Translations under genes and position numbers: made by a program
Notes under the pieces: generated by a model
Database searches by the model: none
Seen by the model: only the letters and a program-made list of their open reading frames with translations
Told to the model about the DNA's origin: nothing
Part shown: positions 21,411-30,927 of the stretch, piece after piece
Position numbering within the stretch: the stretch's first letter is position 1
How the letters are laid out: every line of letters begins with the position of its first letter
Assembly (NCBI RefSeq): GCF_000340965.1
Contig: NZ_ANAY01000021.1
Span: 47,209-111,208 of the forward strand
DNA: 64,000 nucleotides
Reading direction: 5' to 3'
Source of the DNA: Nocardiopsis kunsanensis DSM 44524
Lineage (GTDB): Bacteria > Actinomycetota > Actinomycetes > Streptosporangiales > Streptosporangiaceae

Positions 21411-23078
21411 TCAGCTCGTGGAAGGAGGGGCGGGTTCGGCCGTGTTGGTCGGAAGTTCGCGTTCGAGAGCCCGTTCGAACCTCGAACGTGCTTGCGAGGT
21501 GCCCAGCCACAGATCGCCCGTGGCGGTCTCGATGACGCGCCCACGCCACGCGGTCGGTCCGGCGTTGCGGGCGAGTTCGTGTCCGAGCCGCTCGATCTCA
21601 CGGCGCAGAGTGCGGCGCCACTGGCCCCGGGCGCCGTCCGGGTCGCTGTCCGCGCCGAGACCGGAGAGCCACTGGCGGTAGTGCCGGTCCAGTCGGCCGT
21701 AGGCACGGTCGCGTGCCGTGTTCCGCCGCGGTTTCGGTTCGGCCCCGCCGGCCTCGGCGAGGTCGTGGGCGAGTGTGGTCAGGACGCGCACGGCCGCGTC
21801 CGCGTCGGAGACCGCTCCGATCGCGGTCTGGCGCAGCCCGGGGCGCTGGTCGTCGAGCAGCGCGACGGACATGTCGAGGTCGTCGTCGACGACTTCGTCG
21901 ATCACCGACTGCTGGGTCCCGTACTGGGCTCCGATCAACCGGAGCCGTAGGCGCCGGTGGTCCTCCCGCAGAAGCTCGTCGCGACGCAACCGGGCCACCC
22001 AGTCGAGGATCCGGGGACGCTCACCGTCGTCACTCCTGTGTCCGCTCTCGGTGAGCAAGGAAGCCAGCCCGCGCCAGGCACTGCGAGTGGGGTCGTGTTC
22101 GCGCGGCATGAGCACCAAGGGCCGCTTGTGCTTCTTCTCCTGGGCCTGGCTGCGTCGCCACCCGGTCATGGGTTCCTGGAGGTGGCGGTTCTCGTGCGGG
22201 GCCAGCGGGTCACCGTAGGTCAGCAGCACACCGTGGACGTGGTCGGCGTCGGCGAACAGGCGCACCCGTCGGCTCTGCCAGGTGTAGAGGTCGCGTACGC
22301 CGTGGGGGCGCGCGACCGCTTCGGAGGGCCTGATCGGGCCGGGGCCGGTGGGCTCGTGGCGCCAGGCGGGGGCGTCACGGTCGTCGGCCTCGATGTGTTC
22401 GTAATCGGTGGCGACGAGGTTGAGCAGCAGGGATTCCTTGAGGTTCGCCCCCTGCCACATGGTGCCGCCGATGTTGCCGGCCCAGGCCACGCCTTGCGGA
22501 TAGGCCTTGCCGCCCTTGGCCCGGGGGTCCCCGACCACACCGGACTTGATCCCGGCGGTGTCGAAGGCCTGGGCGTGGACGAGCCAACGCGCGGCCTCGG
22601 CGAAGGTCAGGGCCTGGGCTCCGAGGGCCCGCATGGTGAAGAACTGCTCGCCGTTGGGCACATCGCCGACGATGCGGTCGAGGGAGGAGTACTCGCCTTT
22701 TGCTGTGTGCAGCCCGGCGACCTGGAAGAAGGGGGTCTCGGGGTGGAAGAGGTCGAAGCGGTCCCGGTACTGGTCGAGATAGCGGTCGATCTCCTGGACG
22801 GGAAGCGTGTCGGCCTCCCAGAGTTCTCCCCAGTCCTCGGGTTCGGCGGGGCCGTCGACCGCGTCGTGCAGGATCGCCAACAGCAGCCGGAACAGGGCGA
22901 ACTCCTGTGTGGGGAGGTCGCCCACCAGCCGTAGGAGGCCCGGGGCCTGGCGGAGGACCTCGCGCAGGGAGAGGTCGGCCTCGGTCCCGTCCAGCCGTAG
23001 GGCACGGAGCCAGGGGCGTTCGGTGAGGTCGAACGCCGGGGGCGAGGGAGGTTGGTCGTGTGGGGGGTCAGTCGGCAC
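21411..23078 (-). CDS. cas8e: CRISPR Cascade large subunit Cas8e (Cse1/CasA)
   Basis: Recognises the PAM and recruits Cas3. The 555 residues start with a proline-rich leader, then FDLTERPWLRALRLDG and SLREVL, the family's N-terminal signature. A conserved PFFQVAGLHTAKGEYSSLD region follows, then NIGGTMWQGANLKESLLLNL, LYTWQSRRVRLFADAD and a helical C-terminal bundle. The start codon lies within the 3' end of cas3 (11-nt overlap), supporting co-translation. The acidic/proline extension at the extreme N-terminus could be trimmed if a later start is used. Confidence 0.96.
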   Translation of the reverse strand: MPTDPPHDQPPSPPAFDLTERPWLRALRLDGTEADLSLREVLRQAPGLLRLVGDLPTQEFALFRLLLAILHDAVDGPAEPEDWGELWEADTLPVQEIDRYLDQYRDRFDLFHPETPFFQVAGLHTAKGEYSSLDRIVGDVPNGEQFFTMRALGAQALTFAEAARWLVHAQAFDTAGIKSGVVGDPRAKGGKAYPQGVAWAGNIGGTMWQGANLKESLLLNLVATDYEHIEADDRDAPAWRHEPTGPGPIRPSEAVARPHGVRDLYTWQSRRVRLFADADHVHGVLLTYGDPLAPHENRHLQEPMTGWRRSQAQEKKHKRPLVLMPREHDPTRSAWRGLASLLTESGHRSDDGERPRILDWVARLRRDELLREDHRRLRLRLIGAQYGTQQSVIDEVVDDDLDMSVALLDDQRPGLRQTAIGAVSDADAAVRVLTTLAHDLAEAGGAEPKPRRNTARDRAYGRLDRHYRQWLSGLGADSDPDGARGQWRRTLRREIERLGHELARNAGPTAWRGRVIETATGDLWLGTSQARSRFERALERELPTNTAEPAPPSTS

Positions 23079-25992
23079 GGTTCACCTTCAAGCCGTCCTC
23101 CGGGTCGTATTCGAGTTCGAAGCCTGCCAGGTGCCTACGACAATTCTCGTCGAGGACGAGAACGAGTTCCCCCGCCAACCAGGTGGATTCCTTCGCCTGC
23201 CAAGCGTCAAAAATGTCCTCTTCGAGTTCTTCGATCGCTTTCATGGCGGTTTTTTCGAACGTGAATTCGAAGGGCAGGCGCAGAGCACACGCGGCGATGG
23301 TGCGGGCGAGCCCGGAAGGCGGGACGGCTTCGGTCGGGATCTCTCTGCCGCCACGGCCGTCGGTGAGCCAGGGGACGGTGGCCAGGGACCCGTCCGCCCG
23401 GCGCTGGACCACCAGGACCTCGATGGTTTCCGGGCTGTCACGAACCTGTTGGCGGCCCGCGCGCGTGTCGTCGGCGTCCCCCGCGCCGGCCGATATCCAC
23501 CCTTCCAGGGCCCGGCCCGCACGCCGGACCGGGCCGACCATGAACCCCTTGGCCCTGGCCTTCTGTGTCTCGACGTGCAGGTCGAAGGACTCACGCTCGC
23601 GCGCGACGGCCTCCTGCCACTCCTGCGGCCCGACGGGTCCATCGGCGTAGACCTCTCGTACCAGGGGGCTGATGTCGTCCGGAAGACGAACGAGCATCCG
23701 TTCTTCCGACCCGGCCCCCGAAGCGGACCAGCGCCCTTCGAGAACGGCGGCGCTGCGCAACAGCAGGTAGCGACCGTAGATGGCCGTTCCACTGACGGGT
23801 ACGGGCACCTGCCCACTCCAGTCCACACCGGTGACCAGGCAACGGGCCTCACGCAACCCCGCGGGACGCTCGGCCTGTTGCTCGCCCCGCTCGTGCCGGT
23901 GCGACCGCCCCATGCGCTGTAGAAGCAGGTCGATGGGGGCCAGGTCGGTGACGAGAAGGTCGAAGTCGATGTCGAGGGACTGCTCGGCGACCTGACTGGC
24001 CACCACGATGTGCGGCCCCTCGGGGCGCTCCCCTTCCAGTTCTGCGACCTTGTCCGGCGGACCGAACCGGCGCAGCAGGTCTTCGTCCTTGGCCAGACGA
24101 TCGAGGTCGAGGAAACGGGCATGGGCGACGCTGACGTTCTCCGCCCCGAACTCCGCGCGGAGCCGCTCCGCGGCCGCGTGCACACGCCCGACCGTGTTCC
24201 GGACGACCAGCGCGTTTCCGCCCTGCGTGAGCTCGTCCTTCAGCCGCGCAGCGAGAGTGTCGAGGTCGTCGTCCAGGCGCTCCACACGCACATCGGTCTT
24301 GCGGCCCGACGCCCGAGGGCGGTGCATCCGCGGCGCCTCTCCCCTGGCCACCGCGGTGACGAGCGGATAGGCCTTCTCCTCGGCCACTGCGTCGAAGTCC
24401 GCAGAACCTGCGCGCACGCCCGCGTAGGCCTCGGCGAGTTGCCGGCGCCGCTTCGGCGGAAGGGTCGCCGACAGCACCACGACCGGTACCCCGTACGCGC
24501 CCAACCACGAGAGGGCCCGGTCGAGGTACCGGCTCATGTAGGTGTCGTAGGCGTGGGCCTCGTCGACCACCACGATCTTGCCGGCGACCGCGAGGTGGCG
24601 CAGCGCGAGGTGGCGGGTCTTGAGCCCGACGAACAGCAGCTGGTCGATGGTGCCCGCCACGAAGGACGCGAGCATGCCCTTCTTGCGGCCGCGCAACCAG
24701 TGGTGGGCGACCAATTCGGCGGTGAGCCGGACCTCGTCGCGCTTGCGGTCCCGGTGGTCCTCCCCCGTCGCGTCCTGCTCGATGTTGGTGCTGCGGCGGC
24801 CGGCACGCATCATCTCCCGGAAATGGTCGTTGAGTGCGGCCTTGGAGTGGGCGAGGTTGACCGAGTGGCGTGCACCCTCGGTTCCTGGCAGGTTCTTCAG
24901 CCAGGTGGTCAGGCGCGGGAACATGGCGTTGCCGGTCGCCATCGTCGGCAGCGCGAAGAAGCACCCGCCCGCGCCGGTGCTGTGTGCCAAACACTCGGTG
25001 GCGACCAGGGCGGCCTCGGTCTTGCCCTCCCCCATGGGCGCCTCGATCATCAACAGCCCCGGCCCGCCGAGCTCGCGCGCGGCGGCCACGGCGGTTTCCT
25101 GGACGGGGCGGACGACCGCTCCGGGCGGAAGGGCGAAGCGCTGCGAGAAGACCTCGTCGAGGTCGGAACCGGGTTCCTCGGCCGACCAGGGTTCGGGCAG
25201 GTCGAGGCGCTGCCAGGCGTGTTCGACACGTTCGCGCCCGTGGCCGCCGCCCTCGGAGAAGAGCGGGAAGAGGTCGGTGTTGGAGGCGATCCAGTCCGAG
25301 ACGATCACCAGGGCGGTCAGCAGTACCTGGGCGGGCTGGGAGAGCTTGACCTTGCTCCATGCCGCGAAGCGGTCTGTCACGCCGCACGCGTCGGCGGCAT
25401 GGTCGAGGAGTTCGGCCTGGGTGCTCCTCCAAGCGTGTTCGGTGTTCCTGGACCACATCAGGTGCGGGTTTTCCGCGAGGTCGTCGACCTGGAGGGATTC
25501 GGGCGGGACACCGTGGTGGCCCCCGGCGATGATGGTGAACGGCGTGGTTGCCTTCCCCTGCCAGCTGTGCCGTTCCATGAGCCACTCGCGGATGACGAGT
25601 TGCCCAGCGAGGCCGTGCGGCGCGATCTTGCGGTCCCGACGGATCGTCTGTTCGAGGGGCGTCTCGAGCCCCTGCCTGCGCATGCGGTCGGCGAGCGCCT
25701 CGACCTGGCAGGCGAAGGCGGGTGTGCACTTACCGATGTCGTGGGTGCAGGCGAGGAAGACCGCGAGCGCGCGTGCGTCGCCGTCCCCGCCGGGCAGTTC
25801 CGCAGCGATGAGGCGGCGTACTTGGCGAGGGAGCCAGTGGTCCCACAGGACGCCGGCGATGGCGGCGCTGTCGGACATGTGTTGCCAGAGGGGGAGCCAG
25901 TCGTCCGTGTCACGGTCGTGCTTGGCCCACACGGACCTGGCAGCGGCCGAGAGGCCGCCGGGCCAGGCGGACTCGCGGGGGGTCGAGTTCAT
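23068..25992 (-). CDS. cas3: CRISPR helicase-nuclease Cas3, type I-E
   Basis: Effector that unwinds and degrades Cascade-bound DNA. The 974 residues contain an N-terminal HD nuclease (ACTHDIGKCTPAF, later GGHHGVPPE) and a superfamily-2 helicase: Walker A PMGEGKTEAAL, DEAH in VVVDEAHAYDTY, motif III SATLPP and motif VI QRMGRSHRH. All key residues are seen. The ATG at 25990-25992 is the first in frame after the upstream region filled with CRISPR remnants and an inverted repeat; GGTGG precedes it. First gene of the cas operon, which runs about 9.4 kb to cas2e. Confidence 0.97.
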   Translation of the reverse strand: MNSTPRESAWPGGLSAAARSVWAKHDRDTDDWLPLWQHMSDSAAIAGVLWDHWLPRQVRRLIAAELPGGDGDARALAVFLACTHDIGKCTPAFACQVEALADRMRRQGLETPLEQTIRRDRKIAPHGLAGQLVIREWLMERHSWQGKATTPFTIIAGGHHGVPPESLQVDDLAENPHLMWSRNTEHAWRSTQAELLDHAADACGVTDRFAAWSKVKLSQPAQVLLTALVIVSDWIASNTDLFPLFSEGGGHGRERVEHAWQRLDLPEPWSAEEPGSDLDEVFSQRFALPPGAVVRPVQETAVAAARELGGPGLLMIEAPMGEGKTEAALVATECLAHSTGAGGCFFALPTMATGNAMFPRLTTWLKNLPGTEGARHSVNLAHSKAALNDHFREMMRAGRRSTNIEQDATGEDHRDRKRDEVRLTAELVAHHWLRGRKKGMLASFVAGTIDQLLFVGLKTRHLALRHLAVAGKIVVVDEAHAYDTYMSRYLDRALSWLGAYGVPVVVLSATLPPKRRRQLAEAYAGVRAGSADFDAVAEEKAYPLVTAVARGEAPRMHRPRASGRKTDVRVERLDDDLDTLAARLKDELTQGGNALVVRNTVGRVHAAAERLRAEFGAENVSVAHARFLDLDRLAKDEDLLRRFGPPDKVAELEGERPEGPHIVVASQVAEQSLDIDFDLLVTDLAPIDLLLQRMGRSHRHERGEQQAERPAGLREARCLVTGVDWSGQVPVPVSGTAIYGRYLLLRSAAVLEGRWSASGAGSEERMLVRLPDDISPLVREVYADGPVGPQEWQEAVARERESFDLHVETQKARAKGFMVGPVRRAGRALEGWISAGAGDADDTRAGRQQVRDSPETIEVLVVQRRADGSLATVPWLTDGRGGREIPTEAVPPSGLARTIAACALRLPFEFTFEKTAMKAIEELEEDIFDAWQAKESTWLAGELVLVLDENCRRHLAGFELEYDPEDGLKVNRAD

Positions 25993-26032
25993 GAGGCCAC
26001 CCAATCGAAGATTTGGGGATGCTGTACCGCAA

Positions 26033-26068
26033 ATGCCGGGATTGGCCAAATCCGGCCAATCCCGGCAT
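26033..26068. promoter_or_regulatory. 15-bp inverted repeat upstream of cas3, candidate operator or attenuator
   Basis: Perfect arms ATGCCGGGATTGGCC and GGCCAATCCCGGCAT with a 6-nt spacer AAATCC, centred about 58 bp before the cas3 ATG. No T-run follows on the minus strand, so a terminator is less likely than a dimeric regulator site or an RNA hairpin in the 5' leader of the cas mRNA. Confidence 0.55.
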
Positions 26069-26166
26069 CCCCGGCGCACCTGAGGCGCTGGTGTGTTAGC
26101 ACCCAGCGTCCAGCACCTCCCCACGGAGTGCACGCCGTCATACCGAACGCGCGGGCGCGATGACGA

Positions 26167-26325
26167 GGGACCACCCCTCGCCCCCGCGCGTGCGAGGAGC
26201 ACGAGTTGGGTCAAGTCGGAGCTCTCGCAGGGCGCGGGACCATCCCCGCGTGCGCGGGGAGCATGCCATGTTCGTCTGTGACACTCAGTCTCCGACGGGG
26301 CCACCCCCGCATGCGCGGGGAACAC
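26167..26325 (-). CRISPR. Degenerate mini-array A2 (3 repeats, 2 spacers) upstream of cas3
   Basis: Three decayed copies of the type I-E repeat: 26167-26202 (with a several-base insertion and an AGGAGC end), 26236-26264 (ending GAGCAT) and 26297-26325 (ending GAACAC), with 33- and 32-nt spacers. The leader shared by the other arrays is absent; the next bases GGGCGATTCTATACAT are different and AT-richer. Probably a remnant. Confidence 0.85.
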
Positions 26326-26396
26326 GGGCGATTCTATACATAGCTGATGTAGACTTCCCCTCATTCACTTTGAACGTCGGAGACTGAAGGAGATCA

Positions 26397-26624
26397 GTGA
26401 ACACGACCCCCCAGGGCGACCAAGACACCTGCGCTCCCCACTACCAGACAGAAACCTCCACTGTTAGCACTCGAACGCTCCTGATTCTTACGCTCTGTGT
26501 CGTCGGCGCATTTGCTTCGACGTGGCTCCAGTGGTCTGGCGGAGCATCGCACCAGTCGGCCATCGATAGTGGCCTTGGGACGGGATTGCTGTCCTACATT
26601 GCGCTGACTCGGCTCGTTCACTAA
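26397..26624 (+). CDS. Small membrane protein lying between CRISPR arrays
   Basis: 75 residues; GTG at 26397-26399 with an excellent ribosome site (AAGGAG, spacing 4). The N-terminal 25 residues are polar, then TLLILTLCVVGAFASTWLQW forms one hydrophobic segment and LGTGLLSYIALTRLV a shorter second one. I do not recognise the family. It sits between the cas-proximal remnant A2 and the 42-repeat array A3, and its 3' end faces the distal end of A3. Base composition looks lower in GC than its neighbours, hinting at transfer. It could be a phage-derived or toxin-like peptide; no direct evidence. Confidence 0.7.
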   Translation: MNTTPQGDQDTCAPHYQTETSTVSTRTLLILTLCVVGAFASTWLQWSGGASHQSAIDSGLGTGLLSYIALTRLVH

Positions 26625-26738
26625 ACCTCTCCGCGCGCGGGGGACACTACCGGGGCCCCGGGTTCGCCGGCCCCAGACCGAGACCAACCCAGCACGCGGA
26701 GAGCGCATCACCGCACGCAGGCGCGCGAGCGCACGGTC

Positions 26739-29271
26739 GGGACCATCCCCGCGTGCGCGGGGAGCACGAGTCCATGGTGGTCGTGTCGACGACCTCCTCG
26801 GGACCACCCCCGCGTGCGCGGGGAGCACGCCAGGCGCTTGCGGGTGGGCACGTCCTCGTCGGGACCACCCCCGCGCGTGCGGGGAGCACACGGCGCGCTG
26901 CCAGCGGATCTGGCCGTGGCGGGGACCATCCCCGCGCGTGCGGGGAGCACGTCCTGGCTGTGGCCGGGTTCGGAGGAGGTGAGGGGCCATCCCCGCGCGT
27001 GCGGGGAGCACCGAATGCGGCTCACAGCCCGACGCGGCGCATGGGGGACCATCCCCGCGCGTGCGAGGAGCACATCCCCCCGAATTCCAGGTGCGGGCGG
27101 AACAGGGGACCATCCCCGCGCGTGCGGGGAGCACATGACCGCGGTGAGCCTCGGGGCGTCCGGACGGGGACCATCCCCGCGCGTGCGGGGAGCACCTACG
27201 CCCCCACGGCCGGCCCACGCGAGGCCGGGGACCATCCCCGCGCGTGCGGGGAGCACGCTATTCGGTATTCCGGCCGGTCGCTGGTGGGGGGACCATCCCC
27301 GCGCGTGCGGGGAGCACGCGTGGACACAGGAGCGCTCCCTCGACCTGATCGGGACCATCCCCGCGCGTGCGGGGAGCACCTCCGCCACCGTGGCGGTGCC
27401 GGCCGTCGGGTAGGACCATCCCCGCGCGTGCGGGGAGCACGAGGCCCTCCAGACGTCGCTGAGGCACGCCGGGGGACCATCCCCGCGCGTGCGGGGAGCA
27501 CGGTGGCTGGTGTCTCGTGCTCACCCATCAGCAGGGACCATCCCCGCGCGTGCGGGGAGCACCCTCTCAGCACGGGGGGCGCCTACCCCCCGCTTGGACC
27601 ATCCCCGCGCGTGCGGGGAGCACTCCGTGCCGCTGCCGAGGTAGGACAACCTTTCGGGACCATCCCCGCGCGTGCGGGGAGCACTGCTGCCGGCGTCCTG
27701 TCCGGGGTCTTGACGCGGGACCATCCCCGCGCGTGCGGGGAGCACTGTCCGCTCCCCCTGCCCCCTCCGGTCCCTCTGGGACCATCCCCGCGCGTGCGGG
27801 GAGCACGATGGTCAGATCACGTTCGACATCCCGGGAGGGGGACCATCCCCGCGTGCGCGGGGAGCACCGCCGCCCGGTATCCGCAGGTGCGGCACAACGG
27901 GGACCATCCCCGCGTGCGCGGGGAGCACACTGGGGCGGGCCCTCCGACCACCCCGAACCCGGGACCATCCCCGCGTGCGCGGGGAGCACCGCACCCGCAC
28001 CGACGACGCCCGCTACCAGGGGGGACCATCCCCGCGTGCGCGGGGAGCACCCCGCCTCGGGCACGGCCCCGCTCCAGACCTCGGGACCATCCCCGCGTGC
28101 GCGGGGAGCACCCACACTTCCCCGGCACCGACACCCTGTCCATGGGACCATCCCCGCGTGCGCGGGGAGCACGACGCGATCCAGTGGATCAACGTTTCCA
28201 TCGAGGGACCATCCCCGCGTGCGCGGGGAGCACGTCACCTACAGGGATGTCCGTCGCGCGGCGACGGGACCATCCCCGCGTGCGCGGGGAGCACGGAATG
28301 GGCCAACCAGATTGCCAAGCGCGACGGGGACCATCCCCGCGTGCGCGGGGAGCACCGCAAGATCATCCTGCGCGATGATCGGGGCAAGGGACCATCCCCG
28401 CGTGCGCGGGGAGCACTGGCTCTGTCCCTGGCCTCCAACGATCACACCGGGACCATCCCCGCGTGCGCGGGGAGCACATGGACATGAGCGCCTCCAGGTC
28501 CAACGGGTCGGGACCATCCCCGCGTGCGCGGGGAGCACTACAGCCTGTCCGGTGACTGGCGTAACGGGGAGGGACCATCCCCGCGTGCGCGGGGAGCACC
28601 CCTCCTGCGCCTGCCGACGGACGTTGTCCGGGGGACCATCCCCGCGTGCGCGGGGAGCACCCCGCGCACGGCCAGGACCCCGAGCCCGCCACGGGACCAT
28701 CCCCGCGTGCGCGGGGAGCACGCCAAGGGCGACGAGTACGACCGTGAGGCCGCGGGACCATCCCCGCGTGCGCGGGGAGCACCTGGTGGGCAGAGGCAGC
28801 ACCCGTCAGTGGTTGGGACCATCCCCGCGTGCGCGGGGAGCACTCCCGCCCCGATCGGGCCCCGGACACGACCCGGGGACCATCCCCGCGTGCGCGGGGA
28901 GCACAGACTGTTGCTGTACGTGCTGAACGAGACAGTGGGACCATCCCCGCGTGCGCGGGGAGCACTTGGCCATGAATGTCGGCGAACTCGTCGCCACGGG
29001 ACCATCCCCGCGTGCGCGGGGAGCACAAGTTCGACAGGAGGATCTGTGAGGCCGGAGGGGGACCATCCCCGCGTGCGCGGGGAGCACGCTCGTCCTAGAC
29101 GACGTTCCGGACGTGGACCTGGGACCATCCCCGCGTGCGCGGGGAGCACACGGGCGAGCCCACGGGCGAGCCCACGGGCACGGGACCATCCCCGCGTGCG
29201 CGGGGAGCACTGGTAGCCCCCGCCCTCCCCGTGCGCCTCGCAGGGACCATCCCCGCGTGCGCGGGGAGCAC
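26739..29271 (-). CRISPR. CRISPR array A3, type I-E, 42 repeats / 41 spacers
   Basis: Largest array. Repeats are 29 nt at 61-bp spacing; three spacers are 33 nt (before the repeats ending 27073, 27379 and 29149), the rest 32. The repeat core is not uniform: the two oldest repeats have GCGTGCGCGGGG, repeats 3-18 have GCGCGTGCGGGG, and repeats 19-42 return to GCGTGCGCGGGG. Some distal repeats are further mutated (for example GGCCATC at the fifth, CGAGGAGC at the sixth). The leader is at the high-coordinate end, so transcription is minus. Confidence 0.98.
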
Positions 29272-29400
29272 TCTTCCTGACCTGCACGTCTACCGACGAG
29301 TAACCCGAAAATCTGCAAACTTCACAGGTTCAGATAACGCTGAGATCACGCCGTCGACCCTTCGGGCGAGGAAGTGCAGGTCTCAGTATGCGACGCACAG
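29272..29400 (-). promoter_or_regulatory. Leader of array A3
   Basis: Begins TCTTCCTGACCTGCA on the plus strand and continues AGTAACCCGAAAATCTGCAA, CTTCACAGG and ATAACGCTGAGATCACG, closest to the A1 leader. CAGTATGCG near 29385 corresponds to the CAGTATG element found at a similar distance in other leaders; on the transcribed strand this reads CATACTG, a possible -10 box. Confidence 0.8.
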
Positions 29401-29742
29401 ACCCCGGACGCATCCCTCCCCCTCACATGAACCGCCCCCGAGTCGGCCGCCCCGACCCGAGACGCACGGAGCGGCCGACCCACGGACACCTCCCCTCTCC
29501 CGGACGGGCGTCCCTGCCACAGCCGCTCGACAAGACGGCAGAAAAAATCTGAGGCGCGCGGAATACCACCCGGTCCCCTCCCGTTACACGCGGCGAGGGT
29601 CGGTGCGGTAGCAAGTGTCCCCCGGGCTCCACTCAAAGCCTTCACGGAATACCGCGCCCTCGAGGCGGACTCGGAACCGTGTTGTGCCACGCGCCGAGAG
29701 GCGACCGCCGCATCGACCCTCCTTCAAACTTCATATGTCGAA
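29401..29742. other. Intergenic, no gene recognised
   Basis: Between the A3 leader and the hairpin near the cobalamin-transport operon. Frames on both strands are short and arginine-rich. I see no RNA gene; it may hold the start of whatever transcript the downstream plus-strand hairpin ends. Confidence 0.4.
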
Positions 29743-29793
29743 GGCCCCGTGCCGACGGACTCCATACGGAGCCCCGCCGACACGGGGCTTTTT
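29743..29793 (+). terminator. Branched hairpin followed by a T-run
   Basis: Outer stem GCCCCGTG/CACGGGGC (29744-29751 and 29781-29788) encloses a small CTCC/GGAG hairpin and is followed by TTTTT on the plus strand. It lies between the end of the minus-strand transporter operon (29827) and the A3 leader. The T-run fits plus-strand termination, but the stem could also slow minus-strand transcription into A3. Confidence 0.6.
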
Positions 29794-29826
29794 GTATGCA
29801 CGAGAGCACCCCTGCTCAGTCCCTGC

Positions 29827-30927
29827 TCACCCGCCCCGTCCGGTCCGGTTGCTGCGGGCCAGCAGGTACAGCAGGTACGGCGCGCACAGGATCCCGGTGA
29901 CGACCCCGACGGGGAGCTCGCTCCCGCCGAAGGCCGTGCGGGCGATCAGATCCGAGACTGCCACCAACACCCCGCCGCACGCCGCCGCCGGGAACAGCCC
30001 CACGGCCCTGCCCCGCAACATCCGCCGCACGATCTGCGGCGCCACCAGCGCCACGAACGCGACCGGCCCGGCCACAGCGGTGGCCATCGCCGCCAGGGCC
30101 GCCGCGGTGAACAGCAGCGCGCCCCGTGACAGCACCGCACGGTTGCCCAGCGCGGTCGCGGTGTCCTCCCCGAACTGCAGCAGCCCCAGCGGACGCGCCA
30201 GCGCGAAAACGGCCGGTACCAGTACCACCAGGGCCAGCAGGATCGTCGCCACGTGCGGCCAGTCGCGGTTGGCCAGGCTCCCGGTGATCCAGATCATCGC
30301 GCGTTGGGCGGTTCCGATCTCCGCGCGCGTCAAAAAGTAGGAGGTGACCGCGCTCAACATGGCCGTCACCGCGATCCCCACGAGTACCAACCGTTGTCCG
30401 GACACCCCGCGCCGGTACGCGAGCAGGTACAGCAGCAGCGCGGTGGCCACGGCCCCCACGAGTGCCCCCGACGCGATCACTACCGCCGACCCGCCGAACA
30501 CGACGATGGTCAGCACCGCCGCCGTCGTGGCTCCGGCCCCGACCCCGATGATGTCCGGGCTGACGAGCGGGTTGTGCGCCAACCGTTGCAGCAGGCCGCC
30601 CGAGAGCGCCAGCGCCGCGCCCACCCCGAGCGCGGTGAGCACGCGCGGGAGCCGCAGGTCGACGACGACGTGTGTGGTCAACAGGTCCGCCCGTCCGGCC
30701 AGGGCCGCCACCACCTGGTCCACGCCCATCGCGAAGTCGCCCACCGCCAGGGAGAGGACCGCCGTCGCGGCGGCCAGCACGCTCAGCGCCGCGCCGAGCA
30801 GGGCCGAGGGCACGTGTACCCGCAGTGACACTCCCCCGGACCCGATGATGCGGGTCTCCGGTCCGCGTTCCCCGGCCCGCCTCCGCCCGGCCGCACCCTT
30901 CAGGTCCGTCTCCGAACGCCCGGTCAC
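29827..30927 (-). CDS. FecCD/BtuC-family ABC transporter permease (second)
   Basis: Inner-membrane permease, 366 residues with about ten hydrophobic spans, of the iron-siderophore/cobalamin importer family. Characteristic blocks are LRLPRVLTALGVGAALALSGGLLQRLAHNPLVSPDIIGVGAGA, GAVATALLLYLLAYRRG, GSLANRDW and the C-terminal AGPVAFVALVAPQIVRRMLRG. A GTG start at 30925-30927 overlaps the stop of the first permease (GTGA). Last gene of the riboswitch-controlled operon; no ATPase gene follows before array A3. The substrate is inferred from the riboswitch as a corrinoid. Confidence 0.9.
   Translation of the reverse strand: MTGRSETDLKGAAGRRRAGERGPETRIIGSGGVSLRVHVPSALLGAALSVLAAATAVLSLAVGDFAMGVDQVVAALAGRADLLTTHVVVDLRLPRVLTALGVGAALALSGGLLQRLAHNPLVSPDIIGVGAGATTAAVLTIVVFGGSAVVIASGALVGAVATALLLYLLAYRRGVSGQRLVLVGIAVTAMLSAVTSYFLTRAEIGTAQRAMIWITGSLANRDWPHVATILLALVVLVPAVFALARPLGLLQFGEDTATALGNRAVLSRGALLFTAAALAAMATAVAGPVAFVALVAPQIVRRMLRGRAVGLFPAAACGGVLVAVSDLIARTAFGGSELPVGVVTGILCAPYLLYLLARSNRTGRGG

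Noticed and set aside
29346..29690. Minus-strand frame of 114 residues between A3 and the transporter operon
   Set aside because: Overlaps the A3 leader, random composition, no ribosome site.
29600..29793. Possible tRNA or small RNA gene before the branched hairpin
   Set aside because: No tRNA arms or T-loop consensus could be found; only the hairpin with T-run is supported.
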